Source: Atriophallophorus winterbourni
Lineage: Eukaryota > Platyhelminthes > Trematoda > Plagiorchiida > Microphallidae
DNA length: 64,000 nt
Direction of reading: 5' to 3'
Assembly: GCA_013407085.1 (NCBI GenBank)
Contig: JACCGJ010013839.1
Span: forward strand, 62,001 to 126,000
Shown here: piece after piece, positions 1 to 10,682 of the stretch
Layout: the number at the start of each line of letters is the position of its first letter
How positions within the stretch are numbered: the first letter of the stretch is position 1
Made by a program: the position numbers and the translations under genes
The notes under the pieces: generated by a model
The model's database searches: none
The model's input: the letters and a program-made list of their open reading frames with translations, nothing else
What the model was told of the DNA's origin: nothing

Positions 1-1107
1 TGACAACAAATCTGTCATCCACATAGCGCAACCATAATTTTGGCTTGAGCCCTCCATTGTTAAGGGCTTTGTTCTCGAAATGCTCCATATACATACTAAC
101 CCTTCTTTTTGTCTATATAATTGATCATTAAATACGAAATGGTTCATGCTTAGGCATATCGATACACCGTTGATAATTTGTCGAACGCTCAAGTTTGTGC
201 GATCTGGCAAACTAGCATCAGATTCCAAGGCAAGCCTAGCTAGTTGTAACGCACTTGTTGTATCGACGTTGGTGAACAAAGCGCTCACATCAAAGCTAAC
301 TATTATTTCATTGTCAACCATTGTTACCGGCTCTAAGCGTGTTGCAATGTCATATGCGTTCTTCACGAACAAGGCTGTATGGCCGACTAAATGTTTCAAC
401 AAATAAGCCAAATGTCTAGCTAACTTGTGCGCAGGTGATCCGATACCGTCGACGATAGGTGTTACAGGAATGCCTTCTTTATGTATTTTAGGTAGGCCGC
501 AGAACTTAGTAGTTATAACAGACTTTGGATACAGGTTATTCCACAAACCCTTTACCAAATTCTCCTTAACGCTACACAAGTATCTAGAGTCTACCATTTT
601 GCAGTTATTCATTACCTTTTCCATTTTACCATTATCTATCCGTTCAAAAGGGCCCTCGGATTAGTGTACCCCAACCTTGTCTAAATAATCGCTTTCGATC
701 AAAATTACCGTTACTTTACCTTTGTCAGCCTTAGTAATGACTATATTTGTATCTTGCTTCAGCGTAAGAAGTGCTTGTCTTTCGTGTGAATCAAGGTTTG
801 CATCGCCTTGTTCCTGGTTTTTAATGACACCAGCGATACAGTTTCTTACCGCGTCTGTCTGTTCATTTGGCATTGTATTTAATGATCCTTCAATACAGGG
901 GATAAGATCCTCAGTCTTCATAAAGCTCTTACTTATGTAGGAATCCAAGCCCTTTTCCAACAATCTTTGTTCAGCTTGCGAAAGTTGTCGATTAGATAAA
1001 TTCAAAACACTCGAATATTGGTTGCTAGATAATGACTTATTAGAGGCTTTTGATCGAGCGGCTAATAGGGTCTCCTTGACCCGGTGGATCGTTTGTTTCA
1101 AAAACAC
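1..1107 (-). pseudogene. Penelope-like element (PLE-1) reverse transcriptase, partial and broken
   Basis: This is part of a Penelope-like retroelement RT, an enzyme related to telomerase RT. The N-terminal part (1107 down to 661, 148 aa) ends with the family motif NIVITKADKG. After an in-frame stop at 661 the frame continues with FCGLPKIHK near 500, GSPAHKLARHLAYLLK, and SFDVSALFTNV near 310, all typical of PLE RT. The YVDD catalytic box is visible at 14-25 but in another frame. The stretch between RQKEG and the helix before YVDD is shorter than usual, so a small deletion there is inferred. The element runs off the left edge, so its GIY-YIG domain is not seen. It is a dead copy with at least one stop and one frameshift. 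Family assignment is confident. Confidence 0.85.
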
Positions 1108-1284
1108 TTTGGATTCGCTCGATTATCCGGAGGTTTTACCACCATATTCCTTTGTGTTACGCCGTGCTACTTGCAACGAAGGTTGAAGATGCGGTGGTTT
1201 ACCCATATGGCTTCATTATCTGCTGTTCTCACCAACTCACTATGCAATTTTAGAACACGTGGCTCGTAGGGTTTAGTTCAAATC

Positions 1285-1456
1285 AGTGTTGGGGGGTTGA
1301 CTACTACTTAATCATGTTCCCTGTCCTGACTATCACCCTTGGTCTGACGAAGCTTCTGTGTCTGAAGTGAACGTTACCCAAAAACTGCTCTCTCCGATTG
1401 CACTCAAAATTTCTTTGCATTTTGAATACACGATCGGTCCCAAACATATTCCAATC
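1285..1456 (+). repeat. R3 repeat copy 1 with degenerate hammerhead-like core
   Basis: Same sequence as R3 copies near 6085, 16888 (reverse), 35985 (reverse) and 36494. It contains TTGGTCTGACGAAGC and GAAGTGAACGTTACCC, a hammerhead-like core in which GAAAC has lost an A. It lies in inverted orientation just upstream of the PLE-1 RT, so it may be a PLE pseudo-LTR; that link is inference. Confidence 0.6.
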
Positions 1457-2078
1457 CACAGTTTTCACCTGTTGCTAATTCAAGTGAACACCACAGTGTG
1501 TCTTCCATTATCAAATCGTTGTCTGTGATTTCTCTGAACGTGAGGTGTTGATCATAGTAAATAACGACAGCCCCTCCTCTACGGTCCAAGCGATTGCGAT
1601 GAACAAGAAAGATGTTTGGAATAGAAATTTCCTACACAGGTAATTGCTGATTGAACCAGGTTTCCGTTACGGATTTCAGGAGTGGTGAATAATTTTAACT
1701 AAACTCGATTAGCTCGGGTATTTTATTTGTCGATCATTTAATGTTTGATCTGGATAAAAGTGTTGGATGATGAGTATTGAGAAGATAGGTTGTGTACCTG
1801 TCAAAGATAGTGGGGCTCGTGTTAATGGGTATATTACATCGCAGACTCCGATAGAATCAGTCGACATCCGTTTTTGGATTAGAATTCCCGGCATCGCTAT
1901 GCGCAGTACCAAGAGGTTCGTCAGCTTCCTCGATAGCGTCGGTTTTCAGGTGTTTACAAGTAGTTTTGATCTCTCGTGGAAGTTTGTATCGATGTCGGTT
2001 CCAATTGTTAACCACAGTGTCCACCATACTGTTGGTCAATATTGTCAGTTTAAGAGGCCGTGGACCATTACAATTCAA
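1456..2078 (-). pseudogene. LINE-A family fragment: ORF1 C-terminus and endonuclease start
   Basis: Reading down the minus strand, 2078-1857 resembles the end of ORF1 of the intact LINE at 48 kb (VVNNWNRHRYKLP against the equivalent NTDWKSNRSKLP). The part 1640-1456 encodes the start of the AP endonuclease (RRGGAVVIYYDQHL followed by DTLWCSLELATGE). Stops and frame changes lie between. The copy is cut at both ends, by repeat R3 on one side and a LINE tail on the other. Non-functional. Confidence 0.7.
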
Positions 2079-2245
2079 TTCAATTCAATTCAATTTTAAT
2101 GGTCTAAAAAGCGTATAGCTTTACAAAAGCTACAGAATAATATGGGAACTACGAATAATATAACAAGCAATAAGGAGATTTGGTTGCATACTGAGCAGTT
2201 CGTAATTCGGTGACTTCGGGAATCTAAAAGTAAAAGCTGGCTTGG
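2071..2245 (-). repeat. LINE 3' end with (GAATT)n tail
   Basis: Four to five AATTC pentamers at 2071-2092 are followed by text that recurs at 15498-15600 (minus) and in reverse at 4270-4362. It is the 3' UTR end of a CR1/Jockey-like LINE whose 3' terminus is a pentamer microsatellite. Confidence 0.7.
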
Positions 2246-2406
2246 ATAGTTTTACTAATAAATCTCCACTGTTTTATATCGTGGTTGAATTTACACTTTG
2301 TATCTGAACTAGTGGCAGATTCTGGGTTTCTGGGTGGCAGTTTTACCAGGACACATCAACAAATACCCAAGTATGTCGAAATAAGTATATCTTCTATCTT
2401 CTTCTT

Positions 2407-2814
2407 CTATATCTTTTGCACTACTACCTTGAGCAACCGCGGCTTATCTTGGTGTAGCGCTTTCGGGGGACGACTCAAGCGAATCAAATAAACCGGATGG
2501 ATCGCTTTTAGTGTGCACAGTTTCAACCGTTCAGTCAAGTCATGCTGGTGTCTATTCGAGAATAACGTCTCAGTCGACTCTGGCAGGTTAGTGCAGTTAA
2601 CACTAAGCGAAATACCCTTCGAGGCAACTTTGGTTAATGGGACATTCGATGCGAACTGTTTCGGCTTTAAGGCGTTTTTAACACTCCCCTGGGTGCCATG
2701 TTGCAACAATTCCACCTTTTCAGGAGATTGGTTTGGTGATGGTGAAGTTGAACATATTAGTTTGTTCCATTGGAACGCTTTTGGTTTGATTAGTTGATTT
2801 ATAGAATTCTTCAT
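2407..2814 (-). pseudogene. LINE-A family ORF1 fragment
   Basis: A 135-residue open stretch whose second half aligns by eye with ORF1 of the intact LINE at 48 kb: ISLSVNCTNLPESTETLFS corresponds to IALSVICTNIPESTDSLFS, and DKPRLLKVVVQ to DRPRLLRVTLR. ORF1 proteins of such LINEs bind element RNA. The copy lacks the N-terminal zinc-binding module and the rest of the element, so it is an isolated internal fragment. Confidence 0.7.
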
Positions 2815-3717
2815 TTATGCAAGCTGCTCTTACAGCTGCTACAATCTACTCCCTATTGTATTCGGCTCTTTTCCAACAGATGAATGTATACTCTTGCGAT
2901 GGCCATTTATATTTGAATTTCTACAGGCATTACTGAAATAACAAACAGCCTGATATCAAAGTGATGTGTTGCTCATATCTCCCGATTCAGACTGATAGTC
3001 ATTGTCGTTCACAATCCTTACACACTCATCGGTCAAAGTCTCATCACAAGTCACGCACATTTAAGCGAAACACAATTACTACTTACGGGATCCATGTCGC
3101 TGTCGGGTGAACAATCTTCGCAGTCAAAGCTTGACCGATCGATTTATTTGTCTGCGTGTCGGATCTCGTGACGCGGTTACACATGTTATTAGTCTGAATT
3201 GGGGCGGGCGGTTGAGAAATGGGCGTTTGGTCGACTGGTCGATATAGCTGCGTTAGAACTCGTGATTTCGTCATTTAGCGAATAATCCACGGTAACTCGG
3301 TCCCCACACAAGATACAACACTGAATCATGTATCAAAATGCGTAGCATGATGAGATCTTTGCAATGATAACAAAAACCGTGTGATGGTTAGCCGTGGGAA
3401 GTGTTTGTGTGTGTGAGCAAACTGACATATTTATGCCGAAACGGTACCTTTGCTGTTGATCGGCTGACAAGATCAAAACGTATGAATTCCGATAGCTACC
3501 GTCTAAAGTAACACAAAATTCTTGGAATGGTATAAACCCGACGAGATTCAGCGAAGATAAGACAAACAAAAATTCGACCACACTTCAGAAATCGTATGAG
3601 TTAGATGTAAGTGAAGATTAGGTGCCCCCGAGTATGCGTACGCACGTGAGTGCTTTGGGCAAGTGTAGACAGCTGTTACACATTGGACAGGTTAATTAAT
3701 CAACCCACATTTTCGGT
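2815..3717. other. No recognised gene
   Basis: Two short minus-strand open stretches lie here (3274-3083 and 3581-3333). The first ends at a good splice-donor match (GTAAGTAG) just below 3087, but such matches are expected by chance in 64 kb. I recognise no domain. Confidence 0.3.
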
Positions 3718-3930
3718 TTGTTGTTGGCCTCCGTTGGTCGATGTCGATTATGGATGTACATCACAATCGCATGCATTTTATGTTTTGCAGCTTTTTGAAT
3801 GACTAAACAGGCCCTATGTTCCTCCAGGAACTCAATGGATTAAGTCAAGTAAGTCAAACAGTCCGATTCGGGAGCAACAATCTCTCCCGCAGCGCTTGCA
3901 ACGATAGTCAGAACTCGGTTGTATTGCATC
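3718..3930 (-). repeat. RTE-type LINE 3' end fragment
   Basis: The minus strand matches the C-terminal and 3' UTR part of the RTE LINE at 36.7-37.3 kb, and is repeated in reverse at 4799-4970. It holds the end of the zinc-finger region (Ser-Asp-Cys context) and a small internal insertion near 3820-3850. Confidence 0.55.
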
Positions 3931-4239
3931 AGTTGTACGCCGGCGTCTGTTTATTTGTGAGAAATTCTATCGAGTAGTGTAAAGTCTTTTTCCAGGTCTC
4001 GTGTACTCTTGATTTCTATAGTCCAAGATGAGGCTTTTTCATGTACTTCGAAGCATTCACAACATACTAGCGGCACACATGTAAGCAGCATCGCACCATA
4101 GACTTTTCAGAATTCTGCGTCCGCTGACAAAACTTCTCAATTCAATGTATCCAACCCCAGAATTGGATTGCTAAGTGTGTAAACTTTCATGATTGCTTCG
4201 CTAACCTGCAGGTTTTTGACATTTCAGATATTGAAAGTT
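3931..4239. other. No feature seen
   Basis: AT-rich sequence between the RTE fragment and a LINE tail. I see no coding stretch and no repeat shared with the rest of the window. Confidence 0.4.
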
Positions 4240-4362
4240 ATCTTGTTCTTAGACAACATCCCCGTTTTGCTACCTATGTTATTTGCAATTCGCATATTAT
4301 TCTGTGGTTTTTGTAAAGCTATGTGCTTTTTAGACCATTAAATTGAATTGAATTGAATTGAT
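4240..4362 (+). repeat. LINE 3' end with (AATTG)n tail
   Basis: Ends in AAAGCTATGTGCTTTTTAGA and then ATTGAATTGAATTG. It is the plus-strand counterpart of the LINE tails at 2071 and 15498. Confidence 0.65.
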
Positions 4363-4384
4363 GCACGAATTTAAAATTGTATAG

Positions 4385-4605
4385 TATTTTATTACTGCGC
4401 AAGTAACACCGTGCTAAATTGAACAACCAAAGGTAGTGAGCTACATTCGAAAACACGTTGGAATCTCATTTCCATTACCTCATTTTTCTTATATCTGTCT
4501 ATATCTGGTCAAATGGACACGATCTTAGCCCGTACGCAGTATCCTCCTGTGCGCGACTTTAGCAGATTCGAGCTCGTGTTTTCATATATCCCTACACTGA
4601 CGAAG
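4385..4605 (+). repeat. R1 SINE-like repeat, degenerate copy
   Basis: Shares GGTAGTGAGCT, then ATATCTGTCTA, then a tail ending in CTCGTGTTTTCATA, with the R1 cluster at 32.7-34.1 kb. It is more diverged than those copies. Confidence 0.55.
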
Positions 4606-4798
4606 ATTACTGAAATCGGCTTGTGAAACTAAGCATTCCTCTAGCGAGTTCATCTTCCTCCATTTTATTTATCACCAGCAAGAATATGGCGCTTCCCTCG
4701 AAAATTGCAACAAGTTTTGAGAACAGTAAAGCACCGAGAAACGAATTTTGAGTCTATACTTATGGTTCCAAAATCACGAGAAAATATTCTGTCTATTA

Positions 4799-4970
4799 TG
4801 TGCAATACAACAGAGTTCTGACTATCGGTGCAAGCGCTGCGGGAGAGATTGTTCCTCCCGAATCGGACTGTTTAGTCATTCAAAAAGCTGTAAAACATGA
4901 AATTCATGCGATTGGGATGTACATCCATGGTCGACATCGACCCACGGAGGCCGACATATGTAATTTGAAT
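4799..4970 (+). repeat. RTE-type LINE 3' end fragment, inverted partner of 3718-3930
   Basis: Plus-strand text GCGCTGCGGGAGAGATTGTT and what follows is the reverse complement of 3718-3930. The two arms are about 870 bp apart. The open stretch 4800-5111 here is only this LINE scrap, not a gene. Confidence 0.55.
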
Positions 4971-6084
4971 TGTAAAATGATAAAATTACGTATTCTTGAT
5001 GGGGTCGATGGATTGTTTAAATGTACGTTAATCAACATTCTTTTGGGAACATACAACATTTTTCATGGTCATGGTCATTTTCATCATCATTCAAGTGAAC
5101 GTCAAGGATGAAAACACAAACTGTTCCGATATAAGATACATTGCATAACAAGCTGCAGAATATACGTGCTATTATTCGGTAAAAAGTTCATTGCATCATG
5201 AAAGGTCATCTATGTTTAAAGCACGTTATGCAATCGAGCGGTTGCACTGCTGTTCATTTGAGCATCACTGATTCTGGTCTTTCATCGAGACCCGAGCCTC
5301 GCGTGTGTTGACGTATAAGAAGTGCGTCAACTGCTTCGGATACCAGACTTAAGATCTTAGACTCGATACGCCACAGGGTGATATTTTCTATCATTCCTTT
5401 GTGATTTATAATTTAAATTAATCCGCGGTGATACCGCGGATTTTATCAACTCACATCTTGTTGAAGTTAAAACGACGACACGGCTAGCTGTGTTCCGAAT
5501 GTGGTAGGTTCTGTATTTCTTAGAAAGGGTTTACATAGCAAGAATTTGTACACTTCATATGAATTCATCCACTGGGCGCAATACTAGCCTAACGCAGTTA
5601 TTTTCGAGCTAGTTTTGTTATTGATTTTACAATTGGATGAGGTTAGGATCTTAGTTAAGAACTTTTTACGAAATGTAAAACTGATGTGGTATTCGAATAT
5701 CGTGGGTTCATACTGTAAATTTCACTCCGGCGCTACTTGGAATTATAAGTAGTAAGGTAACTCGAATAGAAAAAGTCTGTAAAAGTAATTGGAATTATCA
5801 CTGTCACACAATAATTAGTTGATGATTCGAAACTCTGCAATTGATATCCTTCTTTAGTTCTGAACATAGCTTGACGTTAACAATTTCAAATGAAAAATAG
5901 CGATCTATTCCTAGTCATGAAAATTAATTATTGAATAACTATTGGTTTGTGCTAACCGACCTTGACCGTGCTCACTTGTATTAGATTGACGTGCATACAC
6001 ACCATAATAGGCCAATCGAACAGCGATCCTTGTCATGCCTACGTGACGTGATAACCCCTAGGGTGTTTTGCGATGACGTAGAAA
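4971..6084. other. No gene seen; intergenic
   Basis: No coding stretch and no LTR. The end from about 6010 resembles the outer part of the R3 repeats. A short perfect hairpin is listed separately. Confidence 0.4.
5420..5442. repeat. Perfect 10-bp hairpin
   Basis: AATCCGCGGT (5420-5429) and ACCGCGGATT (5433-5442) are exact inverted copies around a 3-nt GAT loop, GC-rich inside AT-rich surroundings. Function unknown. Confidence 0.7.
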
Positions 6085-6262
6085 TCGAGGTAGTTGGTTG
6101 ACTGTTACTTAGTCATGTTCCCTTGTCCTGACTATCACACTTGGTCTGATGAATCTTATGCGTCTGGAATAAGATGTCACACAAAACTTGCTCCAAATGA
6201 TTTCACTCAAATTTCTTTGCATTATGAATACACGATCGGCCTCAAACACATTCCAGTTGATT
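6085..6262 (+). repeat. R3 repeat copy 2 with hammerhead-like core
   Basis: Contains TTGGTCTGATGA, then a perfect 7-bp stem (ATCTTAT / ATAAGAT), but GTCAC stands where GAAAC is expected. Stem II pairs by different bases than in the other R3 copies. The repeat abuts the left LTR of the outer Gypsy element. Confidence 0.6.
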
Positions 6263-6426
6263 AATATTTTATATCGATCAAGCATAAATCAAGATCAATC
6301 GTAAGTGCATATTGTAATTATCGTTCACTGTACAAACATTGTGTCATTCATTCATTCGTTCAATACACGAGTTCAGTTACGGTTGTGTTCAGTCGAACCC
6401 AGTAGTAACACAACACAGATATAACA
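6263..6426 (+). repeat. Gypsy-1 left LTR
   Basis: Aligned by eye with 12105-12292, ending TATAACA in both. Its 5' boundary is hidden by the adjoining R3 repeat, so the first bases are uncertain. Confidence 0.65.
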
Positions 6427-6444
6427 ATTGGCGACGGGATGAGA
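6427..6444 (+). promoter_or_regulatory. Gypsy-1 primer binding site
   Basis: ATTGGCGACGGGATGAG directly follows the LTR end, the position of the tRNA primer site; the same start recurs at 12293. The tRNA was not identified. Confidence 0.55.
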
Positions 6445-7045
6445 TAAAATTCGTTCAAATATCGACGCATATCATTACCGCTGGACCTCATTAAATTATT
6501 ATTCAATATTCAGATGCAGTTCACAGAGAAAGTCGCATTTCATCTAATAAACAGTTTAGGTTCAGGAGAATCAGTCTACATTTCAGCAAGAATCTTCAAA
6601 GAATTTCAGTTTCATTCAGATAATGGAGTCACATTTAATTCATTGAAGTCGCAAATTCACACAAAAATGCTTCCACTAAACATGAGCTGCAGTCCCCTAG
6701 AAATTACGAGTTTCAAGCAAAAGTTGTATCAAAGTTGGTATCCGACCCCGACATGAGGTTAAAAATTGCCGATGAAGATTTTCAAATAATGAAGTATCTC
6801 AAACATGAATTTGAAATTAGAGAACAACCTATTCAGCCTCAAGTTTCAGACGTAATTGCGACTCGATCTTGCAGAGGAATCAGCTCAGAATTTCCCGACA
6901 ACAGAACACAACAAAACAAACCCCGGTGTGCATGCCGGCATTGTGGAATGTGGCATTATCGATGATTTTGCAGACATAAGCAACACAGATGCTAGAATTG
7001 TGAAATTGTTGGTCATACAGAGAAAGTCTGTCGCAGAACGCGTCT
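6445..7045 (+). pseudogene. Gypsy-1 gag remnant
   Basis: Gag forms the particle shell and nucleocapsid of the retrotransposon. Overlapping broken frames cover the region. Two CCHC zinc knuckles are recognisable: one at about 6928-6972 (C-RH-C-GMW-H with a stop before the last Cys) and one at 6990-7031 (C, stop, N-C-EIVG-H-TEKV-C). Each knuckle carries one in-frame stop, and the capsid part changes frame near 6735. A dead copy. Confidence 0.65.
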
Positions 7046-7135
7046 GAAATTCATGACAAACATGTTACATAATAGCATAAAAAACAAGTGTATTTCAAAT
7101 CTATTTACAATCGCTGAATCAAAATCCGTGACACA

Positions 7136-8137
7136 ATGGAATTTCGCAAAGTGTTCATTCTGTACTCAAATTTGGAAAGATTTTTAGATGGTAAATACAG
7201 AAGACCATATCCGTCGAAGATTACAGCCATACGCAAAATTATAGTACCTCTCACCATAGCATGCATGCAGTCCATTTTGTGTTTGGTAAATGATCAGCAC
7301 AACGATTCACTCAAGATGTATGAACTACAAGTGCCACTCAATAATCTACTGACACAGGCTGCAACGTCGCAATGGTCGAACAAGTACCAGAAGTCATTCG
7401 AACTAATGAAGAAAGACATAAATCTGAGCTTATAACGAAGCATTATGATTCTCAGCTACTATTGATGGCAAAAGTTGATTTTTCAAAATATGGATTTTCA
7501 AAAATTTAGATCACAAAATGACAGACAGTATGTAGTGGACCAAGAATAAATAAGTCTAGCACTACACACAGTACAGCAAAAATGAAAAGAACTCACTAAA
7601 AGACCAAGGGATCAAATTTCCAAAGAAAGATACGTTAAGTCCGACGATAGCGAGATAATCCACACAGGAAAATTCAAGAGATGGAATCCAAGGTTCAGAA
7701 TGCGCTAAAATGTTGGAGAATCCGTTAATCACAAATCGGGCACTCGGTGACGCAAGGATCGGCTCAACCACCGAAGAAGACAAAGTCTGAGTTCGAAATT
7801 ATATTAACCGCCAAAAATATATTGTACAAGCACTAATACGAATGAAGTATACATGGTCAATAAATGAATAACTATACAAGTCCAAACGTTGTATGTACAA
7901 AATACTAAGATACAAAGTGAACGTATTTGACTACAAGTGCACAAAAGCTGTGCAACGTACGACCTACAACATGAAAAAGGATCTTATGCGGTTTCATCAT
8001 CGTCAACATGGAATCAGTCTTATGAAAAGTATCTCTCAAAGTTACGCTTCCTGTCCGTTAATGGACCAACAAATAGAAGAGTTTGCCGGAAAATGCCGAA
8101 GTTGCATGAACGTCAAAATGCCCCCCAATGATGAGGT
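7136..8137 (+). pseudogene. Gypsy-1 pol remnant, first part (RT end, RNase H, integrase zinc finger)
   Basis: 7136-7435 resembles the end of a Gypsy RT (a KITAIRK block, then VPLNNLL, then QKSFELMKKD). The RNase H part after 7440 is heavily decayed. 7893-8135 encodes the HHCC zinc finger of integrase: HHRQHGISLMKSI, then YASCPLMDQQIEEF, then C-RS-C. The catalytic palm with YxDD is missing, so a deletion lies before 7136. The frame is cut at 8137 by the nested element and resumes at 11794 with one frame change. Confidence 0.7.
8134..8137. repeat. AGGT target-site duplication of the nested Gypsy-2
   Basis: AGGT at 8134-8137 and again at 11794-11797 flank TGTAG...CTACA exactly. The flanking sequence is the same integrase gene on both sides, which confirms the insertion. 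Confidence 0.75.
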
Positions 8138-8678
8138 TGTAGTGGTCGGGCTCACCAATTATGTAGTGGATAAGTGCAAAAGTATAACAGGAGAATGTTA
8201 TAGCAAAAACGGACAAGGGAACGAACTCACGGAGAGTGAAAATTCAATGTCAAATGCAATTATCCACACACAAAAATATTCCAGCTCCGAACTCCGGTGT
8301 GTCGCGTTGATCGGCAATTATAATTGGCGAAGCTGAAATATGCGGCGACACGTCAATTTTGCCGTTAATCGTCGTGATTCACAAACACGCAGCAATACAG
8401 CACCAGCGAACAAAGCAGAAGACGAACGCGCACGGAGAAAAGTATATTATTAATTAATCAGTATTTACAGAATGCTATACAAAGGATGAGTAACAACAAC
8501 TCATTTAACGAACGAAAGATATTGATCGATATGGCAATATCGATTATCGGAACAAAACGATAATTTCTAACTGGATGAAAATGGTACAAAAATAAGTATG
8601 TACAAATCGCGGATTAAAGCAAGCCTCGAAGAAAATGGAAATACAATTGAAAAGAAAGTGAAGTTACAATTTGCTACA
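8138..8678 (-). repeat. Gypsy-2 3' LTR (541 bp)
   Basis: Starts TGTAGTGG and ends TTTGCTACA on the plus strand. Just outside it on the element side is CTCTAGGGGGTG (minus strand), a likely polypurine tract. Its last 67 bp recur at 11728-11793. Confidence 0.7.
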
Positions 8679-8726
8679 GAACACCCCCTAGAGCGTGAGT
8701 CAACGGATGAACGCTCGATACACCGT

Positions 8727-9446
8727 CTATGGTATGTATTCAACCAGTCTTGCAAGGAACCTCACTCTACGGCCGGCACGTGTTTGACGAGATGAAGGGG
8801 TAGACACGATGGGTGAGGGTCGATTGGATGTAACGTCATTGGTCTTCATAGGTTGTGTAGGTGGAGTCGAAGGGGTAGCTTCTTGTGATGGTTTTTCATC
8901 GATGTATGCAGATTTTAAGCGATCTATGTTTACTGTGTCCTTAACGCCGTTGCGTAACAAAACGAAATATTTGGGTTTGCGGTCGATTACTTTAAATGGT
9001 CCTTCGTATGGATTTTGTAATGGCTTTCGAACGAAGACACGAGGACAAGTTTTGAGGTCGTCGTGGATGAAAGATGGGCGCTCAGCTACGCGTGTGGGTA
9101 CGGGTTTGATAGACTGGAAGTGTTGTTTTAGTCTCGAGAAGTAAGATGCTGGTTCAGCTCCGCCGGTAATGCGTGTATCAAGTACCCTTTTGCCAGTCTG
9201 TCTCAGTTTGTTGCTAAATTCGCATTTTTCTGCTTTCTGCATTTTAGGCGGTAGCCTGCGAGCTTTAGCAAAAACTGGAGGTCCTTTAGTGACGATGTGA
9301 TGATGAACATCGTGGGTCGGTCGCTCCGTGTATGATGCAAGGTGTGTTATGTTCAGAAATTCGCGCAAGGTATCGCTGTGAGTGGCATCGTTCGGGACGA
9401 AAATTCGCAGACCAGGTGTGGTGATGGAACATAGTTTACCGGACAC
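8727..9446 (-). pseudogene. Gypsy-2 pol remnant: RT start fused to integrase C-terminus
   Basis: A 239-residue open frame. Residues about 48-75 are the conserved entry to Gypsy RT (HHHIVTKGPPVFAKARRL). After EF the sequence jumps to the integrase C-terminal region: SYFSRLKQHFQ, then RPSFIHDDLKTCPRVFVR, then YEGPFKVIDR, a GPF/Y-type module. The C-terminal tail is rich in Pro, Ser and Thr. The catalytic RT, RNase H and integrase core between them are deleted although the frame stays open, so it cannot act alone. The block missing here resembles the inverted one at 10683-11729. Confidence 0.75.
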
Positions 9447-9476
9447 GTTAAGATATGTGGTATTGTCGTGTAGCCG

Positions 9477-10616
9477 TCAGTGTCGGATATCGACTACGAG
9501 ACCGTATTTCGTCAGAAAATCTATACCGATGATAGGCTTCTGAACATTGGCTATCAAGAAGACGAAAGGGAATTCACGTCTGAGTCCGAGATCACGTTTT
9601 AGAAGTTTCTCACCGTAGGTCAAGATTTTTGAATCGTCAGCCGCTTGCAATGCGATGCTTGATGAACGGAGGTCGCGTTTTTCGTAACTGCGAGGTATAA
9701 CGCTAACCTCGGCGCCGGTGTCTACGAGAAAGTTAAGCTTAGTAGATGTGTCGTAGACGTACAAGAGGCGACTAGAGGGTTTGCCAGGAGCGGTCGTCGG
9801 CATAACTGACTGGCTACGTGGTTTTTCGACACGGTGGCAGTCAGTGTTAGGATGTTTACAACCAGGGAGACAATTGCGCGCAGCGTTTCCGAACCGGCGA
9901 TGGTAATAATTGAACCAGTTAGTATCACGAGTGCGAGAACGGCTTTTATTTCCAGATGGACTCCGAGGTCTAAACCTAGACGTTTTGGAGCGTTCTATGT
10001 TGGAGATGATGAGCTGTAAGGATGCATGTTCTTTAGTCAGCATGGTCACAGTGGCATCAAGCTTTGAGAGGTTACCACCTTCTACTACTCGATTAACGCT
10101 GGCTCTGTCGAAGCGTTCGTGGATTTTGTCTGCGAGTTCTGACAATGTGTCAAGGCAGACTTTGTCGACCGACACGGCAAGGATGACAGTGGTGCTGGAT
10201 GGCGGGCCATTCAACCAAAGTTGTTGTAGGACGGAATCGTCTAACTTTGTGTTGCCCATGAGGGAACGCATGTGACGCAACAGCTGTGAAGGGGATCTGT
10301 CGCAGAGTTCTACACCAGTCAGCAGCTGCTTTAGCCTGGCTTCATCAGAAGCCATAGTACGCTTGAGTACAGCAGACTTCAGTGTGTCGTAAGGCGAAAT
10401 GTAGGACATGGGGTCGAGAACGTCTAACACTTCTTTTGTTATGTAGGACGGTAACTGTGATTGTACGAAAGAAAACATGACCTCTTGTTTCGTGATTCGG
10501 CTGAAACGAAACATGCCCTCTATTTGGATGAACCAGACATGCGGGTTTGCGGGGTCAAATTCTGGCGCGTTACAGCCGATAACGTTCACTTGCGATTCGG
10601 TGTGTTCAAACGACAT
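9477..10616 (-). CDS. Gypsy-2 gag-protease polyprotein (379 aa, open)
   Basis: Starts at an ATG at 10616 with 5' UTR sequence upstream and is open to the stop at 9477. Residues 1 to about 190 are a CsRn1-type gag capsid ([11 protein letters not shown] near the start). Around 9860-9905 is the gag motif of this clade, [16 protein letters not shown], but the usual first Cys of the CHCC set is replaced. The C-terminal third is an aspartic protease with [13 protein letters not shown] (active site DTGA near 9711-9723) and a second hydrophobic block, [13 protein letters not shown]. Normally it would continue into pol, which is truncated here. Probably not functional because its LTR and pol are damaged. 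Confidence 0.8.
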   Translation of the reverse strand: MSFEHTESQVNVIGCNAPEFDPANPHVWFIQIEGMFRFSRITKQEVMFSFVQSQLPSYITKEVLDVLDPMSYISPYDTLKSAVLKRTMASDEARLKQLLTGVELCDRSPSQLLRHMRSLMGNTKLDDSVLQQLWLNGPPSSTTVILAVSVDKVCLDTLSELADKIHERFDRASVNRVVEGGNLSKLDATVTMLTKEHASLQLIISNIERSKTSRFRPRSPSGNKSRSRTRDTNWFNYYHRRFGNAARNCLPGCKHPNTDCHRVEKPRSQSVMPTTAPGKPSSRLLYVYDTSTKLNFLVDTGAEVSVIPRSYEKRDLRSSSIALQAADDSKILTYGEKLLKRDLGLRREFPFVFLIANVQKPIIGIDFLTKYGLVVDIRH

Positions 10617-10682
10617 TGTGGCAAAATTGAAAAAAATACGGGAGTTCTGAGCGAAAAATGGAAAGCGGGCTCACAACAACAA

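Noticed and set aside
3083..3274. Exon ending at GTAAGTAG
   Set aside because: A single donor match is expected by chance in 64 kb, and the open frame has no acceptor or known domain.
4800..5111. 103-codon plus-strand frame
   Set aside because: It covers an RTE 3' scrap and adjoining non-coding sequence; not a gene.
10461..10682. First 74 codons of the open frame that leads into the inverted RT-RNase H block
   Set aside because: They are antisense to the gag start and 5' UTR of Gypsy-2; homology starts only at 10683.
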